The notes under the pieces: generated by a model | Seen by the model: the letters and a program-made list of their open reading frames with translations, nothing else | The model's database searches: none | Told to the model about the DNA's origin: nothing | Position numbers and translations under genes: made by a program | Shown: piece after piece, positions 1 to 7,458 of the stretch | How positions within the stretch are numbered: position 1 is the first letter of the stretch | Layout of the letters: every line of letters begins with the position of its first letter | DNA from: a virus | Length of the DNA: 47,073 nucleotides | Virus record (IMG/VR): IMGVR_UViG_3300049181_000048 | Coordinates: 1 to 47,073 of that record | Strand: one strand, 5' to 3'

Positions 1-22
1 GTCTCCGCGAGGGAAGATAATC

Positions 23-199
23 ATGGGTGTATCTTTCTTCAGAAACCGGGTTGGAGTTCCGGAGCCGGTGAAGGTTCAACTCAAGCGGAAGGAAACCATG
101 TGGCCTATCGAATTTGAGCGTTGGGCTCAGTCTTACGGCATGGTGAAGAACACGGAGGGAAAAGTTCTGTATGGAAAGGCAGAACAGCATGACGGATGA
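23..199 (+). CDS. small hypothetical protein, first gene of early operon
   Basis: An ATG at 23 opens a 58-codon frame, preceded by the purine-rich GAGGGAAG (9-16) as SD. The frame is also open upstream to base 2, so a longer product across the window edge cannot be excluded. The product is basic near the N-terminus and ends in an acidic, hydrophilic stretch, with no motif I recognise. Its 3' end overlaps the next gene, as is typical of this operon. If the window ends are joined, the promoter at 47033-47062 sits just upstream, making this the first gene of the early transcript. Confidence 0.6.
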   Translation: MGVSFFRNRVGVPEPVKVQLKRKETMWPIEFERWAQSYGMVKNTEGKVLYGKAEQHDG

Positions 200-407
200 A
201 AGACCGGTCTATACTTTCTCCGTGTTCGGTGGAATATACGGAGTTCCATTCACCATGACACTCAACGGACCGGAAGGCGAGCGGAAGGCTCCGGCAGAGT
301 TGGCGCGTAACTGGCATAGGCAAATCATGGAAGTTGCTAAAGGCCCATACCGCAACGCGGTTGTTGAAAGCTACTACCATGAAGCAGAAAAGGAAGAACA
401 GGAATGA
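171..407 (+). CDS. small hypothetical protein
   Basis: This is a 78-residue frame starting with ATG at 171, with GGAGGG (154-159) upstream. A second ATG at 189 with AAAGG upstream gives a 72-residue form with a shorter overlap to the previous gene; I cannot decide between them. The N-terminal half is rich in aromatics and glycine (a VFGGIYG stretch); the C-terminal half is charged and probably helical. No family recognised. It is joined to the next gene by an ATGA overlap, so the two are translationally coupled. Confidence 0.65.
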   Translation: MERQNSMTDERPVYTFSVFGGIYGVPFTMTLNGPEGERKAPAELARNWHRQIMEVAKGPYRNAVVESYYHEAEKEEQE

Positions 408-667
408 GAAAGAGAAGTTTTGAACTCACAGAAGACCAAGGCTTTGCCGTGCTTGCGTCTTGTGTTTCGACCATTGCGGCGGCGGCAACCATTGCTCATG
501 TGATGGATGAACAAGACAAGCGAGCAGTTGAAGACCTCCGTTCCGCAACGGCGGAGATTGCCAAAGGCATGGGCATGACGCTCAATGACCTTGCCAACTT
601 TGCGGCGGCGGGAGGGAGTCCCTCTCCGGAAACGCTCGCTTTTTTCAGAAGGAGGGACGGGAATTGA
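404..667 (+). CDS. small hypothetical protein, paralogue of next gene
   Basis: This is an 87-residue protein starting with the ATG inside the ATGA overlap with the upstream gene. It has an N-terminal FAVLA segment, a central alanine-rich helix, then a GMTLNDLANFAAAG segment and a basic FFRRR tail. The next protein has the same layout (FAVLA, GFTISGLALAAGE, FFEGR), so the two look like a tandem duplication that has diverged. No transmembrane segment is convincing, although the alanine-rich part is hydrophobic. Function unknown. Confidence 0.7.
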   Translation: MRKRSFELTEDQGFAVLASCVSTIAAAATIAHVMDEQDKRAVEDLRSATAEIAKGMGMTLNDLANFAAAGGSPSPETLAFFRRRDGN

Positions 668-909
668 AAAAGAGACTCACGGTTGAAGAACTCTTTGCGG
701 TTCTCGCGGCTATCTCAGACGTGATAACGGAGACTGAGGAGAATGACGGGAGACCGGACACGATTCCGGTTTTGGACTCTGCGGCAGTGAAACTCATTCA
801 AGGGCATGGGTTCACTATTTCCGGTCTTGCGTTAGCCGCCGGTGAATACAAAGGCACTGTTGACGCGGCGGGAGTCGTCACCTTCTTTGAAGGGAGGCAG
901 AAGAATTGA
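664..909 (+). CDS. small hypothetical protein, paralogue of previous gene
   Basis: This is an 81-residue frame starting with TTG at 664, which overlaps the upstream TGA as TTGA. GGAGGGACGGGAA just upstream supplies the SD. It resembles the preceding gene product in order and spacing of motifs, with an acidic insertion (ETEENDG) in the middle. The use of TTG at an overlapping junction recurs several times in this genome. Function unknown. Confidence 0.7.
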   Translation: MKKRLTVEELFAVLAAISDVITETEENDGRPDTIPVLDSAAVKLIQGHGFTISGLALAAGEYKGTVDAAGVVTFFEGRQKN

Positions 910-1577
910 CAAAGGCGGTTTTTCTCTCCGGACCGTTCCGGAGTTCAACGTATTGGGGAGTTGTGCAGAACATCCGAACGGCAGAGTTGTGGTCTCTCTC
1001 CATTTGGGCGGAAGGCGCGGCTTGCCTTTCTCCCCACATGAACACGCAGAACTTTGACGGCGCGTTGCCGGACTCCGTATGGCTCGCGGGCGCAGTTGAA
1101 CTCATGAAGCGTTGTGACTGCGTTGCATTGCTTCCGGAGTGGCGTTCGTCACTTGGCACTATTGCTGAGCGGCTCATTGCTTTGAAACTCGGCATGCCGG
1201 TCTTTGACCTGGGAGAAGAAGCCGATTTGAAAGCCTTCCTCCTGTATCTCCGGACTCCGCAAAAGGAAGGAGAAACGGACCGGGAGGCGCTCAACGCGAT
1301 TGAACTTGAGGAGGCGCTTGCCTATGCTCAGGCGAACGTTATTCTCACTCCCAGACCGGCTCACGGTGAAGCGGTTCATGGTCCGATTGCCGGTTTATTC
1401 ACTCACGCGAGGAACATGAACGAGATTGACCGTATGGGCGGAACGTTGGAACTCCTCCGGCGGCGGTTCATCGGACTGCCGGACCGTGACCCGAACTTTG
1501 AACAGGCAGGGTATTGCGGCATGGAACATCACCCCAAAGACTGCAAATGTGGGGGAGGAAAAGGTATACCCGCATGA
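906..1577 (+). CDS. DUF4406 / nucleoside 2-deoxyribosyltransferase-like protein
   Basis: This 223-residue protein uses a TTG start in a TTGA overlap, with GGGAGG upstream. Residues 5-14 (VFLSGPFRSS) match the nucleotide-binding beta1-loop of the deoxyribosyltransferase/DUF4406 fold. SPHMNTQNF near residue 45 and a segment running from D-x-x-W-L-A-G through CDCVALLPEW to PVFDL give the rest of the Rossmann-like fold. Family members bind or cleave nucleosides or nucleotides. The C-terminal 80 residues are extra, ending in a His/Cys-rich CGMEHH...CKCGGGKG tail that could bind a metal. Substrate unknown; a nucleotide-salvage or signal-nucleotide role is inference. Confidence 0.65.
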   Translation: MTKAVFLSGPFRSSTYWGVVQNIRTAELWSLSIWAEGAACLSPHMNTQNFDGALPDSVWLAGAVELMKRCDCVALLPEWRSSLGTIAERLIALKLGMPVFDLGEEADLKAFLLYLRTPQKEGETDREALNAIELEEALAYAQANVILTPRPAHGEAVHGPIAGLFTHARNMNEIDRMGGTLELLRRRFIGLPDRDPNFEQAGYCGMEHHPKDCKCGGGKGIPA

Positions 1578-1945
1578 AGCTTGAAGAACGAGCAAAAGCC
1601 GCGTTCCTCTCCTGGGATAATGCCTATCAACCGGGCATGGATACCTGGGAGTCAATCACGGAAGCAGACCGTGAGAACTGGCGGAACATAATCCGAGAAG
1701 CGGATAAAGCCGCGTTCAAGATACCCGAAGGGAATGAGTTTGGAGGAGGACAGATAACTCTTGAAGAGTTCCGGCGGGAAGTAAATAAGGGCTATCGCCT
1801 TGACTCGTTCCCTGTTTCGGTTATCTTCGGCATGGACCCGGCGCATAGAATCTACTGGGTAGGAGACGTTGCCTCCTTCAAGATCAATGGAGTCATGCAG
1901 TTCGCTATCATGGTTGTCGAACCTCCGCAGGAGCATAAGGGATGA
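1574..1945 (+). CDS. hypothetical protein
   Basis: The start is the ATG at 1574 overlapping the previous stop (ATGA), with GGGGGAGG nearby; the frame stays open to 1514 but that part lies inside the upstream gene. The product is 123 residues. Its N-terminal half is helical and charged (MKLEERAKAAFLSW) with a WESI/WRNI tryptophan pair. The C-terminal half looks like beta strands (VIFGMDPAHRIYWVGDVASF). No family recognised. Confidence 0.65.
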   Translation: MKLEERAKAAFLSWDNAYQPGMDTWESITEADRENWRNIIREADKAAFKIPEGNEFGGGQITLEEFRREVNKGYRLDSFPVSVIFGMDPAHRIYWVGDVASFKINGVMQFAIMVVEPPQEHKG

Positions 1946-2442
1946 AACGCAGACGGCTCGCAGTTCCGGTATACTGGCGGCTTGAAAAGGTGATTAGCGG
2001 CGGACAGATAGGAGCCGACATTGCCGGACTGCGAGCCGCTCAACGCGCCGGTATCCCAACCGGCGGGTATATGCCTTTAGGGTTCGTGACTCTCTTTGGT
2101 CTGCGTCCGGAATATGCGCGTGAATACGGCATGCAGGAGTGCCCCATAAACGGGTATCGTCACCGGACGTTTGAAAACGTAAGACACTCGGACGGAACCC
2201 TCCGGATTGCTTACCGTTTCAATTCTGACGGTGAGATTTGCACCATGCAGGCAATCCGGCAGATTGATAAACCTTGGCTTGACGTTTCGCCCTCCTGTCC
2301 GGTGAAGCCGCGAGCCGTTGCCTCTTGGCTTGAGTATTACGGAATAAAGGTGTTGAATGTTGCGGGCAATGCCGACATTCACATTGAGCCGTTTGTTGAA
2401 ACCTATCTCGCGGAGGTGTTCAAATGGCTCAAATCGGAATAG
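1942..2442 (+). CDS. MoCo-carrier / SLOG-superfamily-like protein
   Basis: This 166-residue protein starts in an ATGA overlap. Residues 18-26 (ISGGQIGAD) followed by AGL, an alanine-rich helix and GIPTGGYMPLGF reproduce the nucleotide-binding start of the putative molybdenum carrier family (PF12694), part of the wider SLOG/LOG Rossmann group. The C-terminal VLNVAGNADI also fits that family, where it carries another ligand-binding loop. Phage copies of this family are known but their role is not. With the deoxyribosyltransferase-like gene two places upstream it suggests handling of nucleotides or nucleotide-derived signals, which is inference. Confidence 0.65.
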   Translation: MKRRRLAVPVYWRLEKVISGGQIGADIAGLRAAQRAGIPTGGYMPLGFVTLFGLRPEYAREYGMQECPINGYRHRTFENVRHSDGTLRIAYRFNSDGEICTMQAIRQIDKPWLDVSPSCPVKPRAVASWLEYYGIKVLNVAGNADIHIEPFVETYLAEVFKWLKSE

Positions 2443-2657
2443 ACGAGCCTTTCCGTTGCCACTGTTGCGAAGGTTGGGGATTCTTCCCGGCGTTCCATTT
2501 TCGGAAGCGGAATGAGACCGGTGAAGCGGAGTTCTATGTTCACCTTCTCTGCATTGAGCAGTATGCGGAACGGTTTGAACCGGAGCAAAAGGAAGAACTC
2601 CTCATGATAGCAGAGAGTTTGAAACAGGCTTTGATTGAACACGAGGAGAGAGAATGA
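2424..2657 (+). CDS. small Cys-containing hypothetical protein
   Basis: This 77-residue frame begins 19 bases inside the preceding gene, with CGGAGG (2411-2416) upstream as SD. Residues 12-15 (CHCC) and a later histidine and cysteine (VHLLC) could form a small zinc site; the C-terminal 30 residues form an acidic, probably coiled helix. It overlaps the methyltransferase start by ATGA. Function unknown; a zinc-ribbon adaptor is one possibility. Confidence 0.6.
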   Translation: MAQIGIDEPFRCHCCEGWGFFPAFHFRKRNETGEAEFYVHLLCIEQYAERFEPEQKEELLMIAESLKQALIEHEERE

Positions 2658-3736
2658 GAAGGCGTCTTGTTGCTCCGGTAGAGTTTCAGCCTCACCGATT
2701 CATTCACGGAAGCATACTCACGGCGCTCAGGAGCCTCAAGAGAGGCTCCGTTCGGATTGTGGTGACTTCTCCCCCATACTACGGTTTAAGAGCGTATGGA
2801 ACCGTTCCGGAGATATGGGGAGGGCGTGAGGGTTGCGTTCATCAATGGACTTGCTACCTCCAAGGCAAGCGCCAAAGGTGGGGAGACACTTCAACCCTTT
2901 CAAAGAAACAGGCGTCAAATCGCGGCTCACTCTCAAACGTTGCGGCGCTTGAAAGAGACGGCGGGAGATACTGCTTTAACTGTAACGCATGGGAGGGAGA
3001 GTTAGGGCAGGAGGCTTGCGTCAAAGACTACGTGAATCATCTTGTTGGAGGACTTGAAGAGGTTCGCAGCGTTCTCTCTGAAGATGGAACCATGTTCCTC
3101 AACCTGGGAGACAATCACTGTTTTGGAGCGGAAGGAGACTGCAAACCCAAAGACTTGTTCGGAGTGCCTTGGAGCGTTGCCTTTGAACTCCGGCGCAGAG
3201 GTTGGTATCTTCGGAACGCTATTGTGTGGGAGAAGCCGAACACCATGCCGCGTTCGATTGAAGACTGCTTCACTCCATCTTATGAAATGGTGTTTATGCT
3301 TTCCAAAAGTTCAAGATACTATTTTGACTTTGAAGCGGTCATGGAACCGGTTGCCGCAGACACAAATGCAAGATACGCACGAGCGGAAATGAGACAGGTT
3401 TCAAGTAGTTCCGTAAAACGAAAGAATGACCCAATCATAACGCTGAGTAGGCGCAAACCGGCAGACAAACGGCGTAAGCGTGACGTATGGCATATCAACA
3501 CGAAGGGATACCGTAAGAACGGGATTCATTATGCTACGTTCCCTGAGGCGCTCGTTGAGCCGTGTATACTCGCGGGCAGTGAACCGGGAGACGTGGTATT
3601 AGACTGCTTTGCCGGTATCTGCACAACGGCGGCGGTTGCGGCTCGCCTTGGTAGAAGATCGGTGAGTCTTGACTTGAATGAAGACTTCCTAAAGTTGGGA
3701 AGGGAACGAGTGAGGGAGGTTTTAAGTGAGCGATAA
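2654..3736 (+). CDS. DNA methyltransferase, amino-type (N4-cytosine or N6-adenine)
   Basis: This 360-residue SAM-dependent DNA methyltransferase has catalytic motif IV TSPPY at residues 38-42, ahead of the SAM-binding motif near residues 313-325 (VVLDCFAG), so the order is beta-class. The SPPY form is more usual in N4-cytosine enzymes. A Cys/His pair (CVHQW, CFNC...W) in the insert and LNLGDNH are shared with many phage methyltransferases. Motif I is odd: the usual FAGSGTT reads FAGICTT, with the second glycine replaced by cysteine. A lone phage enzyme without a nuclease usually protects the genome from restriction. No nuclease gene is seen next to it. Confidence 0.85.
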   Translation: MRRRLVAPVEFQPHRFIHGSILTALRSLKRGSVRIVVTSPPYYGLRAYGTVPEIWGGREGCVHQWTCYLQGKRQRWGDTSTLSKKQASNRGSLSNVAALERDGGRYCFNCNAWEGELGQEACVKDYVNHLVGGLEEVRSVLSEDGTMFLNLGDNHCFGAEGDCKPKDLFGVPWSVAFELRRRGWYLRNAIVWEKPNTMPRSIEDCFTPSYEMVFMLSKSSRYYFDFEAVMEPVAADTNARYARAEMRQVSSSSVKRKNDPIITLSRRKPADKRRKRDVWHINTKGYRKNGIHYATFPEALVEPCILAGSEPGDVVLDCFAGICTTAAVAARLGRRSVSLDLNEDFLKLGRERVREVLSER

Positions 3737-4091
3737 ATCAAAGCGGTTCAACACGCGGAGACGGCGGCGGGTTACCGCTCCGGCTCACCTTCAGAATGAT
3801 CCTGTCATGGTTGACGAGTTGATTGTTTATGACAACGCATGGGGACCGTTCTTGAACGGCTCGTGTCACCTAACCTGCCGCGACATTGAGAAGCTTCACC
3901 GGTTCGCGGCGGAGATAGGTTTGAGGCGCTCATGGTTCCAAGATAAGCACGTAAGGCCGGACTTGTGGCATTATGATCTTACTCCGGGAATGAGAAGGCG
4001 AGCCATTGAACATGGAGCCGTGTTCGTTCCAATCATGACGCAGGCGCGTGCTATGGTTGCTCGTTGGGATGAAGAGAAGGGGAAGGGTTAG
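3726..4091 (+). CDS. DUF4031 family protein
   Basis: The start is a GTG at 3726, 11 bases inside the methyltransferase gene, with GGGAGG upstream. The 121-residue product has an arginine-rich N-terminus, then the DUF4031 layout: VYDN, CHLTCRDIEKLHRFAAEIGL, SWFQ, a central HYDLTPGMRRRAIEHGA segment and a short tail. DUF4031 proteins are small and widespread in phages and bacteria; their biochemical role is not established. It sits between the methyltransferase and the replication protein in the same operon. Confidence 0.75.
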   Translation: MSDKSKRFNTRRRRRVTAPAHLQNDPVMVDELIVYDNAWGPFLNGSCHLTCRDIEKLHRFAAEIGLRRSWFQDKHVRPDLWHYDLTPGMRRRAIEHGAVFVPIMTQARAMVARWDEEKGKG

Positions 4092-4095
4092 AGTC

Positions 4096-6303
4096 ATGGC
4101 TAGTAAGGAGGGAAAGGCGCTCATTCCCTTTGAAGCGTTAGGGTTCGCCTATGTCTCACAAATCGGTGACGAGGTATACGGAGACTGTCTCTTTTGCGGA
4201 GGCAGGCGCAAGCTATACGTGAACGTTGATTCCGGTCAATGGCATTGCAAGGCCGGACGTTGTGAGACCGAAGGCGGCAACCTTATCAACTTCCTTGAGA
4301 CATGGGTTGAGCAGAAGCGGGCATGGAATGACGCGAACCCTCCGGATTGGGATTCAATCTCTGAAGACAGAGGGTTCCCGGTTGATATTCTTCAGAATAC
4401 CGGAGGCGTGGTCTTTGACGGTTTGAAATGGGTGATTCCCATACGCAACCGGAACGGGCGAATCTGCACCCTGAGACTGTGGAAACCCGGAGACATTAAC
4501 CGGGCATTGAAAGGACCGGAAACCCAACTTTGGGGTATCCATGAACTGTATGACCCGAAGAAGAAGGCATGGCCGGTCTGGTTGGTTGAAGGCGAATGGG
4601 ACAGGCTTGCAATGATCCTGCTCCTTCGTAAAGCGAAGAAGTTGAAAGTGATTGTTGTATCGGTTCCCGGAGCCGGAGTCTTCAAAGAGGAATGGGCGGA
4701 GGCACTCGCGGAACGTGACGTTATGGTTTGCTATGATGCAGACACAGACGGCAGGAAAGGCGTGAGGCGTGCTTATGCGCGATTGGTGGAGTCCGGTCTG
4801 GTCAACTCCTTCAAGTATGTTGCATGGCCGGAGACCACGCCAGACGGCTTTGACGTGCGTGACTTCTGGAATCAATTCGCCAACCTCAAGACGCTTGAAG
4901 AACTGCTTGCCGACTATGAACCGGAAGACTCTGCCGACATAGTTGAAGCGCAGGCGAAGAAGGCGGTTGAAGACTTCCCGCTTTTGAGCAGTGGGGAGAG
5001 ACCGTCTTTTGAAAGTTGCCTTGACATATTCCGCGAACACCTTGAAATGACACAAGACGCGGAGGACGCCTTACGGGTTATCGCGGCAGTCATCATGGCT
5101 CAGCAGATTGACGGTGATTCCTTGTGGGTCCATATCTGCTCACCTCCTGGCGGAACCAAGACGGAACTCCTCATGGCGTGTTCGGAGGCGCGTTCCGTGG
5201 TCACGCGGTCAACGGTTACCGTTCATAGTCTGGTGAGCGGCTTCAACCTGAAGGGAGACCGTGACCCTTCGTTGATTCCCAAGTTGAACGGCTCAACCTT
5301 CATCCTGAAAGACTACACAGAGATTCTTGATATGCCTGCCGCGATACGGCATGAGATTTTCGCAATCTTTCGCGGCGCGTATGACAAGCGGGTTGAAAAG
5401 ACGTTCGGCAACGGTGTTGCTCGCCTATACCGTGACGTGAGTTTCAACATGCTCACCGGAGTCACTCCTGCCATTTTCAGAGAGTCCGGCGCTTCCCTCG
5501 GTGAACGGTTCCTTATCTACCACATGAACCAAGGAGTCGGTGAGGATTGGTCTGAAATGGTCTGGAGTGCTTTCCTCGCGGTTGGCACGGAGACCGGCTT
5601 CCGGGAAGAACTGGCGGCAACTATGAAGCGGTTCCTTGAGTTCCGTATCACTCCGGCAGACGTTCCCAAGGTAACCCGTGAGCAGGCTTCCCGGCTCGTT
5701 AACTTGGCGCAGTTGGTTGCCATGCTCCGTGCCAACGTTGAGAAGGACTTCACCCGCGAGCGGCTCCTATACAAGCCTCAGCATGAGGTTGGAACTCGTC
5801 TGGCGAAACAACTTCACAAGCTTGTTCTTGCTCTTGGCATGCTCAACTATCCGGCGGAGATAGGGGAAAGGGAACTTCAGATTGCTTCCCGCGTTGCTTT
5901 GAACTCCTGTATGGGGTGGAATTTGGACGCGCTGAAGGCGCTTGTTTCACTTGAAGGCCGGACCGTTGGCGAGGTTGCCGCATCTTCTGGAATACCTGTA
6001 AGCACCCTCCGGGAACGTTTGGAGGATCTTTTCATGCTCGGAGTTTTGCGGAAGGAGACTAATAAACACGGTGAGGGAGTCGGGAGAGGCGCGGCGCGAT
6101 ACTTCGTCACCGATATTGTGAAACAGTTTTGGGAGGGCGCAGGCATACGAATCGAGTCCAAGAACGGGAAGGTTGACCGTCTAAATACCCTCGTGTATAA
6201 GCCGGTTTTACCTTCAAACCGTGTCAATTCGGTCCAACGAAACGGGAAAACTCCGGAGCCGCTGGTTCCTATGATTAGAAGAAAAAAACGGCGGGTTGTT
6301 TAG
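4096..6303 (+). CDS. primase-helicase-like replication protein (CHC2 zinc finger, TOPRIM, P-loop, C-terminal HTH)
   Basis: The ATG at 4096 is chosen because GAAGGGGAAGGG lies just upstream and the zinc finger follows at the expected distance; the result is 735 residues. Residues 31-56 hold CxxC...HC...C of a DnaG-type zinc finger. Residues 160-220 form a TOPRIM domain (WLVEGEWDRL with catalytic Glu, then CYDADTDG with the metal-binding Asp pair). Residues about 340-480 look like an ATPase with a degenerate Walker A, SPPGGTKTE, at 349-357. The C-terminus has a winged-helix look (VGEVAASSGIPVSTLRERL). It probably primes and unwinds phage DNA, and ends the early operon. Confidence 0.8.
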   Translation: MASKEGKALIPFEALGFAYVSQIGDEVYGDCLFCGGRRKLYVNVDSGQWHCKAGRCETEGGNLINFLETWVEQKRAWNDANPPDWDSISEDRGFPVDILQNTGGVVFDGLKWVIPIRNRNGRICTLRLWKPGDINRALKGPETQLWGIHELYDPKKKAWPVWLVEGEWDRLAMILLLRKAKKLKVIVVSVPGAGVFKEEWAEALAERDVMVCYDADTDGRKGVRRAYARLVESGLVNSFKYVAWPETTPDGFDVRDFWNQFANLKTLEELLADYEPEDSADIVEAQAKKAVEDFPLLSSGERPSFESCLDIFREHLEMTQDAEDALRVIAAVIMAQQIDGDSLWVHICSPPGGTKTELLMACSEARSVVTRSTVTVHSLVSGFNLKGDRDPSLIPKLNGSTFILKDYTEILDMPAAIRHEIFAIFRGAYDKRVEKTFGNGVARLYRDVSFNMLTGVTPAIFRESGASLGERFLIYHMNQGVGEDWSEMVWSAFLAVGTETGFREELAATMKRFLEFRITPADVPKVTREQASRLVNLAQLVAMLRANVEKDFTRERLLYKPQHEVGTRLAKQLHKLVLALGMLNYPAEIGERELQIASRVALNSCMGWNLDALKALVSLEGRTVGEVAASSGIPVSTLRERLEDLFMLGVLRKETNKHGEGVGRGAARYFVTDIVKQFWEGAGIRIESKNGKVDRLNTLVYKPVLPSNRVNSVQRNGKTPEPLVPMIRRKKRRVV

Positions 6304-6394
6304 GTTTTGAAGAGTTTCGTGCCTGTGAAGGCTTATGACACTATATCGGAACGTCCGTTTATTTTCAGGAAATAGGGCAAAAGGCTTTCAAAGG

Positions 6395-6422
6395 GTGAAA
6401 ACCGGTTTCGGTTTCGTATAAA
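6395..6422 (+). promoter_or_regulatory. candidate promoter upstream of structured element copy 1
   Basis: GTGAAA (6395-6400), a 16-base spacer and TATAAA (6417-6422) resemble a sigma70 promoter pointing into the hairpin element. The -35 is weak (4 of 6). TTTCAAAGGGTGAAA overlaps it and is a loose palindrome of the TTTTCAA/TTTGAAAA type seen in the other phage promoters. Copy 2 of the element lacks an equivalent -10. Confidence 0.3.
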
Positions 6423-6424
6423 AT

Positions 6425-6567
6425 AAACGGAGGTTTCACATGGGTATAGTGTCCCTCTTTTTCTCTCTGTATTTATTTTACTCTTGAGAAGGTATAGCTT
6501 TCTTTTTTCTTATACTAAGAAGGAGATTCATTGACTATATACCCATGTGGAATCACCGTTTTTTTTA
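6425..6567 (+). repeat. structured intergenic element, copy 1 (long hairpin with buried SD and ATG)
   Basis: The left arm 6425-6448 contains AAACGGAGG and CACATGGG and pairs with the right arm 6538-6561. Of 24 pairs, 21 are Watson-Crick, two are G-U and one is a mismatch, followed by eight T residues. The loop carries a conserved block (TTTACTCTTGAGAAGG, then TATAGCTTTC and T6) that is shared exactly with copy 2 at 40527. The left arm contains an SD and ATG that open a 15-residue hydrophobic frame, MGIVSLFFSLYLFYS. The whole gap 6304-6626 holds no other convincing gene. It could be a terminator, a regulatory RNA or a leader-peptide device. Confidence 0.7.
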
Positions 6568-6626
6568 TCCGGAAAGTCCTTAACGATTCCGAGTGCTTTT
6601 TAGGGCAAAGTGAGAGGAGTTCAAAG

Positions 6627-6755
6627 GTGAGACTGTTTGGCGCAGTTCTGGTTTTCTTCGGTATCGGGTTGATTTGGGGAAACGCGGTCTATTCGGGAAT
6701 CGCGTCCGTTCTGGCAGGGTTGCTTGTGTTTGGCTCAACGTTCCTGAAGGATTGA
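6627..6755 (+). CDS. small membrane protein
   Basis: The GTG at 6627 is chosen because GAGGAG (6614-6619) sits 7 bases before it; the frame extends back to a TTG at 6531, but that part lies inside the hairpin element. The product is 42 residues and almost wholly hydrophobic: VRLFGAVLVFFGIGL and a second segment AGLLVFGSTFL separated by WGNAVYSG. Two short transmembrane helices, or one hairpin, are likely. It could be a membrane-active accessory protein; no family recognised. Confidence 0.55.
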   Translation: MRLFGAVLVFFGIGLIWGNAVYSGIASVLAGLLVFGSTFLKD

Positions 6756-6761
6756 AAAGGT

Positions 6762-6977
6762 ATGAGTAAGCTTGTGAGGTTTGAGAACTTCCGGACCGAT
6801 GAAGAAACGCCTAAGGCCGTTTATGGCGTTGACGCGGATTCGGTCGAAACGGTGACCACGTTTGAAATGGACGGGAAAGGAGCCTCTCATATCCGGATGA
6901 AGTCCGGTGAAGTGATTCTTGTGAGTGACCAAGACATGAAAGCGCTCACGATTCTAAATGAGGCTCGTTCCGGATAG
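6762..6977 (+). CDS. small hypothetical protein
   Basis: The ATG at 6762 opens a 71-residue frame 6 bases after the previous stop, with AAAAGG as SD. The sequence predicts mostly beta strands (VRFENF, VYGVDADSVETVTTFEM, GEVILVSDQDM). The layout resembles short regulatory or decoy folds, but I recognise no family. It is part of a small operon with the neighbours on both sides. Confidence 0.6.
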   Translation: MSKLVRFENFRTDEETPKAVYGVDADSVETVTTFEMDGKGASHIRMKSGEVILVSDQDMKALTILNEARSG

Positions 6978-7031
6978 TTGGCGGAGTTGGCGAAGTTGGC
7001 GCATAAAGCGAACACGGAGGAGAGAACGCGA

Positions 7032-7400
7032 ATGAAACGAGGAGGGCAGGCATGGAGTCCGGACGCGGTTGAGCGGCTCCGGCAAAAGTTGCTCACGGAA
7101 GAGGAGAAGAAGAAACGGAACCGGGAACGGTTTCCTTTGATTTTGGCTCCTTCCGAACGGGCGGCGGGTTTCACGGATTCGGTTCCGTGGTCTGCGGTTG
7201 AAAGGCTCAGAGACTTCCTTGAAGTGCAGTATAATAAGCGGCTTGAACAGTTGGCAGACGCGGGCGGTTTGACCATTGCTGAGTTATGGGTTGCTACTCA
7301 AGGACTTCAACGGAGCAACGCGGCAACGGTCGAACTTGACCGGAGGCGGAGAAGGCGCTTTTTGGCCGGTCTTCACCCGAAACCAGAGGCGCAGGAATAG
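7032..7400 (+). CDS. basic hypothetical protein
   Basis: The ATG at 7032 is preferred because GGAGGAG (7016-7022) precedes it at 9 bases; the frame runs back to a TTG at 6978 directly after the previous stop. The product is 122 residues, strongly basic and helical, with clusters such as EEEKKKRNRERF and a run of arginines near the C-terminus (DRRRRRRF). A DNA- or RNA-binding role is plausible. No family recognised. Confidence 0.6.
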   Translation: MKRGGQAWSPDAVERLRQKLLTEEEKKKRNRERFPLILAPSERAAGFTDSVPWSAVERLRDFLEVQYNKRLEQLADAGGLTIAELWVATQGLQRSNAATVELDRRRRRRFLAGLHPKPEAQE

Positions 7401-7458
7401 CCGCAGAACCTCACAGGAGCCGATTCCTGCCGTATTTGGCCTAAATCTGGCGGAAACG

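Noticed and set aside
6531-6626. TTG-initiated N-terminal extension of the small membrane protein
   Set aside because: It lies in the right arm and T-run of the hairpin element; the GTG at 6627 has a well-placed SD.
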